Source of the DNA: Gammaproteobacteria bacterium
GTDB taxonomy: Bacteria > Pseudomonadota > Gammaproteobacteria > GRL18
Direction of reading: 5' to 3'
DNA length: 64,000 nucleotides
NCBI GenBank assembly: GCA_016744375.1
Contig: JADGEM010000004.1
Coordinates: 46,930-110,929 of the forward strand
The notes beneath the pieces are model-generated. The model worked only from the letters and a program-made list of their open reading frames with translations, was not told the DNA's origin and searched no databases. The position numbers and the translations under genes were made by a program. The first letter of the stretch is position 1, and each line of letters starts with the position of its first letter. Of the stretch, positions 36,627-44,596 are shown piece by piece.

Positions 36627-37832
36627 TTAAACAGGTTTTTCCGAGCCTTTCAAATCAACCTTATATTCTCTATTCCACAAAGATTTACAGATAATTTTTT
36701 CTTCATCACAACGAGACTGATACTTTTTAGCAATGTCATAGACTTCGCTTAATAAGCCATTTTCTAGTGTTATTGGTTCCAGTCCCAAAGAAATAAGAGA
36801 GTCATTTTGTACCATCAACGTATTTTCAGTATCTTCTTTTCTAGGGTTATGATAATAGCGTATTTCTGCTCCAGTAAGTTTGGCAACAATATTTGCCAGA
36901 TTAATCAGAGTATGCGTTTCTGTCATTTGATTGTATATTTGCACCCGTTCACTATGATCAGGTGCATTTGTGATAGCCAGTCTTATACAATTTACAGTAT
37001 CATTAATATGAATAAACGCTCTGGTTTGTTTCCCTGTGCCATAAACCGTTAAAGGGTGTTCAATAGCAGCTTGCATTAAGAATCTATTTAAAACAGTACC
37101 ATAGTCACCATCATAGTCAAACCGATTGACTAATTCTGGCGCCATTTTTGTTTCCACAGTATTGGTTCCCCAAACAATTCCCTGATGTAAATCAGTTATT
37201 CTAACATTATCATTTTTATTATAATAAGCAAACATCAGAGCATCAGTCGTCTTTGTCATATGGTAAATGCTACCAGGGTTAGCAGGATACAAAATATCCA
37301 GATTCTTTAACTCCCCTTCAACATCTACCTGAACATTTAGATAGCCTTCTGGAATTTTTAAATCTGCTGTACCATATCCATAGACTCCCATAGTTCCGAG
37401 GTGAACAAGATGAATGTCAAGTCCTGACTCAACGATAGAACAAAGCACATTATGAGTCGCATTGGTATTATTATTAACTGTATACCGTTTCAAGTTTGAG
37501 TTTTTCATTGAATACGGTGCTGAACGCTGCTCAGCAAAATGGATAATAACATCAGGTGAGATTGTAATAATCAGGTCTAGTAGCTTCTGATATTCACAGG
37601 CAATATCAATATTATAATAAGAAATTTTTTTTCCTGAGATATCCTTCCAAACCTGCAAACGTTTCGTTATGGATTCTATTGGTGTCAGAGAGTCGCACTC
37701 AAGATCAATATCAATTTTTCTGCGTGAGAGATTGTCAACGATAGTGACATCACAGCCATCATTAGAGAGTCCTAAACTTGTAGGCCACCCACAAAAGCCA
37801 TCCCCCCCCATAATCAAAATTTTCTTTTTCAT
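36627..37832 (-). CDS. UDP-sulfoquinovose synthase-like (SQD1-type) SDR enzyme
   Basis: SQD1 adds sulfite to UDP-glucose to give UDP-sulfoquinovose. This 401-aa protein follows the SQD1 pattern closely: ILIMGGDGFCGWPTSLGLSNDGCDVTIVDNLSRRKID, IIHFAEQRSAPYSM, HLVHLGTMGVYG, YHMTKTTDAL, TDLHQGIVWG, NRFDYDGDYGTVLNRFLMQAAIEHPLTVYGTGKQTRAFIHINDTV and IYNQMTETHTL. Catalytic Thr147, Tyr190, His191 and Lys194 are all present. It is monocistronic, antisense to its neighbours, with an intergenic relic behind it. A related SDR with another substrate remains possible. Confidence 0.85.
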   Translation of the reverse strand: MKKKILIMGGDGFCGWPTSLGLSNDGCDVTIVDNLSRRKIDIDLECDSLTPIESITKRLQVWKDISGKKISYYNIDIACEYQKLLDLIITISPDVIIHFAEQRSAPYSMKNSNLKRYTVNNNTNATHNVLCSIVESGLDIHLVHLGTMGVYGYGTADLKIPEGYLNVQVDVEGELKNLDILYPANPGSIYHMTKTTDALMFAYYNKNDNVRITDLHQGIVWGTNTVETKMAPELVNRFDYDGDYGTVLNRFLMQAAIEHPLTVYGTGKQTRAFIHINDTVNCIRLAITNAPDHSERVQIYNQMTETHTLINLANIVAKLTGAEIRYYHNPRKEDTENTLMVQNDSLISLGLEPITLENGLLSEVYDIAKKYQSRCDEEKIICKSLWNREYKVDLKGSEKPV

Positions 37833-38405
37833 CTAGAAATATATAATTTAAGATTTAATATTCATGAACTATGTATTAGTTTACCATAAGAGAAGTACAC
37901 TCCCGTGTATTCATACCAACTCATTATATTACAACTCTTCCCTTAGCAGTATTACCGTTTGACTCTTATTCCTCAAAGCCGAAATGGCTGAGCAATCAAA
38001 GCTTTAACAATACCTTCAGCCAATCAGGGAGCTGATAAGATGGCACCAAATAATTTCAGTAAACCTCATTTCTCCAATTACTTCACGGGTTACAACTAAG
38101 CCACCATAAACAAAGCCAATACGTTAAACGTGTGGGATAAAGATATCCCTTCAATGCATTCCAATTAAGGCTAAAGCAATGCTCTTAATGATGCCTTTTT
38201 TGAATTCCAAAACTTTAATTATTAAATATTAATTGAAGATGTTTACAATGCATTGTAAAAGCTCAATAATATAAATTGTTTTTTATGCTATTTTAGATTG
38301 TTGGGAAACTAATTGCAAAGACTATAAATTTCTGAAATACATTTCAGACCTATATTTTCGACTTTCTACAAACAGACAATATAAATACATTATAAAATTA
38401 TTAAA
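37833..38405. other. Intergenic region with a possible gene relic
   Basis: These 573 bases lack an intact ORF. On the minus strand (about 38220-37950) one frame reads KKGIIKSIALALIGMH, then after stops RIGFVYGGLVVTREVIGEMRFTEIIWCHLISSLIG. Its local composition is more GC-rich than the flanks, so it looks like decayed coding DNA, perhaps of a mobile element. I do not recognise the family. The last ~180 bases before the next gene are AT-rich, and the ribosome site there is poor. Confidence 0.4.
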
Positions 38406-39458
38406 ATGAATAAACAATCTTTAGTTACAATTATTACTGTGACATATAATGCTGAAAAGCATCTTGAGCAAACCATAAAAAGTGTCATAGAACAGGATTA
38501 CCCAAATATTGAGTATATTATAATTGATGGCGGGAGTTCAGATGGCACACTTGATATCATTAAACATTATAAAGATCACATAAATTATTATATAAGTGAA
38601 CCTGATAGAGGCATTTACGATGCTATGAATAAAGGTATTGAGCAATCGGCTGGTAATTGGATAAACTTTCTAAATGCAGGTGATACTTATTGTAAAAAAA
38701 CAACCATAAAGGAGATTTCAAGTTATATTACGGAAGATATAGATTTAATATCTGGAGATATTTATTATGTAAATAACAATAAAAAGAAATACCTTAAAGC
38801 AAGAGGATTAACCTCAGTTTTTAATGGAATGTTTTGCTACCATCAAACATTATTCACAAAAAGTAAACTTTTAAAAAAGTACAATTTTAATTTAACTTTT
38901 AATATTGCTGGTGATTATGACTTTGTTCTAAAATGTTATATCAACAATTATCACTTCAAGTTTCTTGATTTTGCAGTTGCCAATTATCTGGGTGGGGGTA
39001 TAAGTGAAAGAAATCGAATTTTAGCTCGAATTGAAGAAATATTTATCCAATCAAGATACTTAGAGCAGACTGGAGATGTTTTTGATTATGAGTCATTTCA
39101 TAAATTATCAAGCTATGTTCCTGACAACAATCAAAAATTTGCCTACTTAATCAACAATTTTTACAACTCATTAGATAAAAATAAATTAGAAGAAAAAGAA
39201 TTTATCCTATATGGATATGGATATATAGGAGAATTAATTTACAAAAAATATAAAAAAAATATTATTGCTATTGTTGATAAAAACAATAAAGAACTCAGAA
39301 AAAAACATAATCTAACTATTAACAATATTAATTACTTAAATAAAATAAATTTTAACTACATACTCATAACCCCTCTTGGAAGAGAAAAAGAAATAGAAAG
39401 TCATTTAACTAATGAACTGAATATTCCTTCCAAAAAAATTCTTAAGCTTGAAATTTAA
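38406..39458 (+). CDS. GT2-family glycosyltransferase with C-terminal Rossmann-like module
   Basis: The N-terminal ~220 residues are a GT2 domain of the WcaA/PGF type: VTIITVTYNAEKHLEQTIKSVIEQDYPNIEYIIIDGGSSDGTLDII, then DRGIYDAMNKGIEQSAGNWINFLNAGD. The last ~85 residues (from ~265) form a separate small module, FILYGYGYIGELIYKKYKKNIIAIVDKN, resembling the nucleotide-binding fold at the start of PglD-like proteins. Two neighbouring proteins carry a similar module. The DNA is strikingly AT-rich, and no good ribosome site is seen. Confidence 0.82.
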   Translation: MNKQSLVTIITVTYNAEKHLEQTIKSVIEQDYPNIEYIIIDGGSSDGTLDIIKHYKDHINYYISEPDRGIYDAMNKGIEQSAGNWINFLNAGDTYCKKTTIKEISSYITEDIDLISGDIYYVNNNKKKYLKARGLTSVFNGMFCYHQTLFTKSKLLKKYNFNLTFNIAGDYDFVLKCYINNYHFKFLDFAVANYLGGGISERNRILARIEEIFIQSRYLEQTGDVFDYESFHKLSSYVPDNNQKFAYLINNFYNSLDKNKLEEKEFILYGYGYIGELIYKKYKKNIIAIVDKNNKELRKKHNLTINNINYLNKINFNYILITPLGREKEIESHLTNELNIPSKKILKLEI

Positions 39459-39467
39459 TAGTCTGAT

Positions 39468-40844
39468 TTAAACTGGAAACAATGGATTATAATAATTTAT
39501 AACACTAATCTTTATACCACTTTTATTTTTAAAAACAAGAATTTCATTTGTAATATCAGAGGCATAAGCAATACTGGCTACTATTATATAGTTTGTCTGC
39601 CTTAAAAAGGCTATTTGATCAATTAACTTCGCTTCATACAACACACCATCAACAGTTTTTTTTATATTCTGTTTATCGACAAGCCCGATAAGTTTAATAT
39701 CTCTTTTTTTTAGATATGGTAATAAAACATCAAAGCTCTCACCTGCACCATAGATATATACATTTTTAATTAAAGGGTTATAATCCAGTTGCTTAATTAT
39801 ATTACGAAGCAACCCAATAGGAGAGGTCAAACTATTCAAAATATTTTCTATTATATTAGTTGAAACATTAATTTTTTTGACTAAAGGAATTATTTCTTTA
39901 TCATCTAGCTTGTTAAGCATTAATAGACTGATAAAAGTCCAATAAATTATCTTTGACAAATGTAATTTATATACGTCTTTAAATTGCCTAATCTCATCCC
40001 ATAAAATATTTAGCAAATACAAACTATTATTTTGCGAAATTGAATTTTTTTTTATCGTGCTTAATAATGCTCTTGTTAACATTTCAATTTTTCTAAAATA
40101 ATCATCCTCATAATACTCATAAATTTCATTTTCTAATAGAAATTTTTTTGTGTCACTGATAACGGCATACATATCTTTAAAATTATTCTTTGTCAACAGG
40201 TTAGATCTTGAGTTCTCATTGTATGAATAATTGTAATAGGGTTTATTAATAAAGGATGCTTTTTTTGAAAAATATAAAACTCTATATGCAACAGCAACAT
40301 CTTCATAAGTATTCTTTAAAGGGAAAAAAACCTTATTATCAACAAATAGTGATTTTTTATAAATCCCAAGAGGTATACATGAGGAAATTTCTGAAGCAAT
40401 CATCTTTTTTAATAAAGAATCCCTGTCATCTGACAACGAATAATTTAAAGAAGTTTTACTAACAGTTCCATCACTTTTTAAGTAATTAAGTTTTACATAT
40501 ACTATATCTAAATAATCAAGAAAAAGTTTATTATACATATCCTCAAGCATATTTAATTCTATGCAATCATCACTATCCACAAAAGCAAGAACATCAGAGC
40601 TGGAGGCTTTTATAGCATTATTCCTAGCATCACCAGGTCCGTTGTTTTTTTGATTTATAATTTTTATACGATCATCTTTTTGTTGATAATTATTTAGTAT
40701 TTCTAAGCTATCATCAGTAGATCCATCATTAATCAGAATAATTTCAATTTCATACATTGACTGATTAATTATTGAATCCAAGCATTTTGGTAAATACTTC
40801 GAAGAATTATAGACTGGAACAATGACACTAATTTTATTTTCCAT
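39468..40844 (-). CDS. GT2-family glycosyltransferase with C-terminal Rossmann-like module
   Basis: This 458-aa protein has a GT2 domain at ~1-230: ISVIVPVYNSSKYLPKCLDSIINQSMYEIEIILINDGSTDDSLEIL, then GPGDARNNAIKASSSDVLAFVDSDD. A helical middle region follows. The last ~95 residues (from ~362) read VYIYGAGESFDVLLPYLKKRDIKLIGLVDKQ, a PglD-like Rossmann module. It is the last gene of the minus-strand run starting at pseB. Composition is strongly AT-rich. Confidence 0.83.
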   Translation of the reverse strand: MENKISVIVPVYNSSKYLPKCLDSIINQSMYEIEIILINDGSTDDSLEILNNYQQKDDRIKIINQKNNGPGDARNNAIKASSSDVLAFVDSDDCIELNMLEDMYNKLFLDYLDIVYVKLNYLKSDGTVSKTSLNYSLSDDRDSLLKKMIASEISSCIPLGIYKKSLFVDNKVFFPLKNTYEDVAVAYRVLYFSKKASFINKPYYNYSYNENSRSNLLTKNNFKDMYAVISDTKKFLLENEIYEYYEDDYFRKIEMLTRALLSTIKKNSISQNNSLYLLNILWDEIRQFKDVYKLHLSKIIYWTFISLLMLNKLDDKEIIPLVKKINVSTNIIENILNSLTSPIGLLRNIIKQLDYNPLIKNVYIYGAGESFDVLLPYLKKRDIKLIGLVDKQNIKKTVDGVLYEAKLIDQIAFLRQTNYIIVASIAYASDITNEILVFKNKSGIKISVINYYNPLFPV

Positions 40845-40860
40845 TAGAAATGAAACATCA

Positions 40861-42522
40861 TCATAATTGTCGGTGTTTATTTACAGTTTCAAACGAAGGG
40901 CAACGCAAACAAATATCTTTAGGTTTCTCTTCTATTAAACTCAACACAAAATTATTGTATTTCTGAGAAGCAAATATCTCATCATAAGTTTGGTTTAATA
41001 GATTGCCAAAATTATAAACACTTGAATCTGGTCTTAAACAACAAGGAGTTACCCAGCCATCATGGGTAATAAATATTTTTTGACTTAAGCCACACTTATG
41101 GTATGAAAAATCATAATCAATATCCCTTTCCAGAAAAACATCAACATCTAACTTTTTTCCTAATTCTTTAGCTTCATTTACTTCAGAAAGGATCCAATTG
41201 ATATCCTTATAATTACTCTTAGCCATCCTATCTCTTACTAATAAGTTGTTGGCATCCAAAACATCTCCACCTCTATCATAATTTGTATTGAGTAATTTAA
41301 AATTCAGTGCCTTTACACCAAGTTCTGATACTTTTTCAACCATTAATTTTATTTCAGTATGATTATCAAATTGAATAACGCAGTTTACCCAAAACTCATC
41401 TAATAAAAAACTATTATTATTAATGACTTTAATTATTTGCTTTATATTCTTACAAACCAAATTAAAGTCACCTTTTAGTCGAATGGATTCAAATGATTGT
41501 GCGGTAGCACCATCTAATGAAATATTAAAAAAATCAAGATTTTCTAACACTTCTTCCAAGTATTCATCACTTACAGGAACCATAGCATTAGTGATAGTAC
41601 GAGTTAAAATGCCTCTTTTTTTTGCATAAGCGAGCATTTTTGGTAAATTTTTATTTAGAAAAGGTTCTCCATCACCATTAAAATTTATTCGTTTCAGATC
41701 AGGTAGAGCATCCATGATCTTAATGTATTTATCATAATGCAATGTACCGAATGATTTCCTTGATAATCTTGCACACATAATGCAATCTAAATTACATTGG
41801 TTAGTTGGCTCAATATGAGCCATAACTATTTTTCCAATATAATCTGCTGACAATTTATCAAGATTGGGTTTGATATTTTTTTTTAAATAAAATCCAAGTT
41901 TATTTAAATCTTTATTTGAATTAATAGAAAGATCAAGCTTCTGGTATTGATTAAATTTGGAATCAAATTGTTTTACTAAAGGTGATTTTTTTTTACTATA
42001 AGATAAAATGTTAATATCTTTTGTAGTATCAATATACTTATAGAACTCATTTGAATGACTCTGTTTTTTTAAAGAGTCAGAATTTAATACTTCTGAGGGA
42101 GTTAAACCTTTAGGAGCATTGACAAATGTAAGATAGTCTGCAGGATTATTATCTAAATATCTAAGACTATTCTGAATCAATTGAGATTCTACAAAAGGAT
42201 TATTGGCAATAACTCTTACAAAATAAGTCAAAGTGAATTTGTTAATGTAATTTACAATCGTTTTTGATATACCATCAGTACTGACAAGTTTATATTCTAC
42301 ATTATGCATCATTAACAATTTATTAATTCTATCAGAAAATAAATCATGGCTAATAAAAACAACAATATCTTTTGACGAAAAATCATCCAACAAATTAAGT
42401 AAGCTATACTCTAAAATACTTTTACCAAAATAATTTTTTTTATAAATTGAACTATCAGCCAAGATATCATGAGAAAAATAATACTGAAGCAGTATCTTGT
42501 ACTTGCATTTTATTTTATTCAT
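40861..42522 (-). CDS. SpsF-like nucleotidyltransferase fused to radical SAM/SPASM enzyme
   Basis: Residues ~1-220 resemble SpsF-type cytidylyltransferases (ILEYSLLNLLDDFSSKDIVVFISHD, TYFVRVIANNPFVESQLIQNSLRYL). The N-terminal QARxxSxRLPGK loop is replaced by ILLQYYFSHDILADSSIYKKNYFGK, so that domain may be inactive. Residues ~230-553 are a radical SAM enzyme with C243-x3-C247-x2-C250 (CNLDCIMC), INFNGDGEPFLN, and a SPASM-type tail (KCGLSQKIFITHDGWVTPCCLRPD, ICLRCPSF). The fusion suggests radical chemistry on a nucleotide-linked sugar. It is preceded by a 41-codon ORF whose stop overlaps its start. Confidence 0.8.
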   Translation of the reverse strand: MNKIKCKYKILLQYYFSHDILADSSIYKKNYFGKSILEYSLLNLLDDFSSKDIVVFISHDLFSDRINKLLMMHNVEYKLVSTDGISKTIVNYINKFTLTYFVRVIANNPFVESQLIQNSLRYLDNNPADYLTFVNAPKGLTPSEVLNSDSLKKQSHSNEFYKYIDTTKDINILSYSKKKSPLVKQFDSKFNQYQKLDLSINSNKDLNKLGFYLKKNIKPNLDKLSADYIGKIVMAHIEPTNQCNLDCIMCARLSRKSFGTLHYDKYIKIMDALPDLKRINFNGDGEPFLNKNLPKMLAYAKKRGILTRTITNAMVPVSDEYLEEVLENLDFFNISLDGATAQSFESIRLKGDFNLVCKNIKQIIKVINNNSFLLDEFWVNCVIQFDNHTEIKLMVEKVSELGVKALNFKLLNTNYDRGGDVLDANNLLVRDRMAKSNYKDINWILSEVNEAKELGKKLDVDVFLERDIDYDFSYHKCGLSQKIFITHDGWVTPCCLRPDSSVYNFGNLLNQTYDEIFASQKYNNFVLSLIEEKPKDICLRCPSFETVNKHRQL

Positions 42523-42644
42523 TTTCTATTTTTTTGGTTTGTATATTTAATATACTTTTCTGTTTCAGATTCAATTTTTTCTGACCTTGCCAACACTGCC
42601 TTTATCATTAAGCAGGCCACAATATGAGCAGGCATCTTTTTCAT
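42519..42644 (-). CDS. Possible small protein of 41 aa between two operon genes
   Basis: This ORF is too short for the track. It starts at an ATG directly after the stop of the inositol-phosphate synthase gene (TAA|ATG) and ends with a TGA overlapping the next start (AAATGA). It reads MKKMPAHIVACLMIKAVLARSEKIESETEKYIKYTNQKNRK. The exact fit with both neighbours suggests translational coupling, but no good ribosome site is seen and I know no homologue. It could instead be an untranslated spacer. Confidence 0.35.
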   Translation of the reverse strand: MKKMPAHIVACLMIKAVLARSEKIESETEKYIKYTNQKNRK

Positions 42645-43739
42645 TTAAACATTATTAATAAAGTCATCCGTCATTTTTTTTGCCTGATCATCAGTTAATT
42701 GTTTTAATGGATGCTTACAATAATAGGCAGACGGTCCCTCCAAAACACCTGAAATACCACGTTCCAGGGCAAGCTTAATGCAACGGATCGCATCTGCTGA
42801 AACACCGGCTGAATTGGGAGAGTCTTCAACGGACAGTCTGAGTTCAATGTTCATATCAACGTCACCGAATAACTTACCTTCCATACGCAAAAAACAGACT
42901 TTGTTATCATTTTGCCAAGATACGTAGTCACTCGGGCCAACATGAATGTTTTGCTTATCCAGAGGTTCACTGGCAACCGATTGAACAGCTTCAGTTTTGG
43001 AGACTTTTTTGGATGCCAGGCGAGTTCTGTCCAGCATATTCAGGAAATCAGTGTTACCTCCTGTGTTTAGCTGGTAGGTTTTTTCTACTCCAACCCCTCG
43101 TTTGTTAAATAAATCCATCAGAGTTCGGTGTACAATGGTGGCACCAACCTGTGCCTTGATATCATCACCAATAATAGGTAGTCCTTTGGCTTCAAATCGG
43201 GCAATCCATTCTGGATCACTAGCAATAAATACGGGAATGTTATTTATAAAAGCAATATTTGCTTCCAATGCACATTCAACATAAAAGCGTGTTGCCTGTT
43301 CTGAGCCCACTGGCAGGTAATTAACCAATATTTCTGCACCTGAGCTAACAAGCAAATTAACGACTTCCTCTTTAGTCATTTCATTTTGCTCAGATAAAAC
43401 AAATGTTTCATCCTGATCATATTGCGACATATGCTCAGAAACACCATCTAAAATGCTGCCCATTTTCACAGTGACATCATAAGATGGGATTTGATCACAA
43501 AAAATGCTTGTACAATTTGGCTTTGCAAAAATCGCTTCGCTGATATCTTTACCAACTTTACGTTTATCTATGTCAAATGCAGCGACAACTTTTATATCTG
43601 ATGGCAGATAACCGCCAATATTCCAGTGAATCAGGCCATTAGCATCATTTTCATCTTTGTTTTGATAATAATGAATGCCTTGTATCAATGAACTAGCACA
43701 GTTTCCCATACCAATAATGGCTACTTTAATTTTTTCCAT
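42645..43739 (-). CDS. ino1: Myo-inositol-1-phosphate synthase
   Basis: MIPS converts glucose 6-phosphate to inositol 1-phosphate with NAD. The 364-aa protein matches the short prokaryotic type: IKVAIIGMGNCASSLIQGIHYY, VVAAFDIDKRKVGKDISEAIF, ILVNYLPVGSEQATRFYVECALEANIAFINNIPVFIAS, the active-site region IIGDDIKAQVGATIVHRTLMDLF, and LNTGGNTDFLNMLDRTRL. It looks complete. The neighbouring genes encode a CTP:inositol-1-phosphate cytidylyltransferase-like enzyme and a phosphotransferase-like enzyme, so the product probably feeds CDP-inositol. MIPS is rare in gammaproteobacteria. Confidence 0.92.
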   Translation of the reverse strand: MEKIKVAIIGMGNCASSLIQGIHYYQNKDENDANGLIHWNIGGYLPSDIKVVAAFDIDKRKVGKDISEAIFAKPNCTSIFCDQIPSYDVTVKMGSILDGVSEHMSQYDQDETFVLSEQNEMTKEEVVNLLVSSGAEILVNYLPVGSEQATRFYVECALEANIAFINNIPVFIASDPEWIARFEAKGLPIIGDDIKAQVGATIVHRTLMDLFNKRGVGVEKTYQLNTGGNTDFLNMLDRTRLASKKVSKTEAVQSVASEPLDKQNIHVGPSDYVSWQNDNKVCFLRMEGKLFGDVDMNIELRLSVEDSPNSAGVSADAIRCIKLALERGISGVLEGPSAYYCKHPLKQLTDDQAKKMTDDFINNV

Positions 43740-43801
43740 GCAGCTAATAGTACCTTTATTTTAAATATTTTATATAATAGTCGTTTTAAATGGATAAACT
43801 C

Positions 43802-44524
43802 TCAACATAATGAACCATTATTTATTAACTTTGTTGCTTTTTGTAACATTTCAGGGGTATCAACATCAATCCAGAGCGCTTCTTTAAGTGGATACACTTT
43901 AGCTAAACCTGATTGTATCAATTGACTCATACCGCCTGATAATGATGTATTACCTTGGGCAATCGATTTCTCAAGAGCAGTGAATAACTTGGGTGATGAA
44001 TAAAAAATCCCCGTATCAAAAGCATTATATTTTTCTATATGTTTACCAATTTGAATAATTTTATCATTAAGATAGTGAACACGAGTCACATCATCCAAGT
44101 CAATTAATGGGTTATCTTTAATTTTAGTATCAATGGCTAATATCGTTTCACTTTTATTTTTATCAATAGACAATAATTCGCGTAACATATTAGCATGAAA
44201 AATGTGATCTGACATAAGCAATACAAAAGAGCTGTTGATTGACTTCTTTGCAGCTAAAACAGATAGACCATTCCCCTGTTTCCATTCAGGATTAAAAATT
44301 ATTTCTATGAAGACTCCTTCATTCTTAGAAATAGTCCTCAGCTCAGCTTCTATTTTTACTCTTTCGTAGCCAATGACTACAGTAAATTTCTTTATTCCAG
44401 CCTCCACCACATTATGGATAACATGTGCGATTAAAGGTATATTATTGATTGTCACCAGAGGCTTAGGTACCTCCATTTCTGATAATCGGCTGCCATTTCC
44501 GGCCGCTATAATTAAGCAATTCAT
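43802..44524 (-). CDS. Nucleotidyltransferase resembling CTP:inositol-1-phosphate cytidylyltransferase
   Basis: The 240-aa protein begins CLIIAAGNGSRLSEMEVPKPLVTINNIPLI, a sugar-nucleotidyltransferase signature with the AAGxGSR form. The middle reads NPEWKQGNGLSVLAAKKSINSSFVLLMSDHIFHANML, close in pattern to inositol-1-phosphate cytidylyltransferases (GNG-S-L-AK and MSDHI). The C-terminal WIDVDTPEMLQKATKLI is also typical. The adjacent MIPS gene supplies the likely substrate. Another sugar or alcohol phosphate is possible, since I could not compare sequences. Confidence 0.75.
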   Translation of the reverse strand: MNCLIIAAGNGSRLSEMEVPKPLVTINNIPLIAHVIHNVVEAGIKKFTVVIGYERVKIEAELRTISKNEGVFIEIIFNPEWKQGNGLSVLAAKKSINSSFVLLMSDHIFHANMLRELLSIDKNKSETILAIDTKIKDNPLIDLDDVTRVHYLNDKIIQIGKHIEKYNAFDTGIFYSSPKLFTALEKSIAQGNTSLSGGMSQLIQSGLAKVYPLKEALWIDVDTPEMLQKATKLINNGSLC

Positions 44525-44596
44525 AAATACGAAACATCTTTAAAATTTAAAATATTGATAATACTTTCTTTAGCATAAACCTATTCAAAGCAAATA

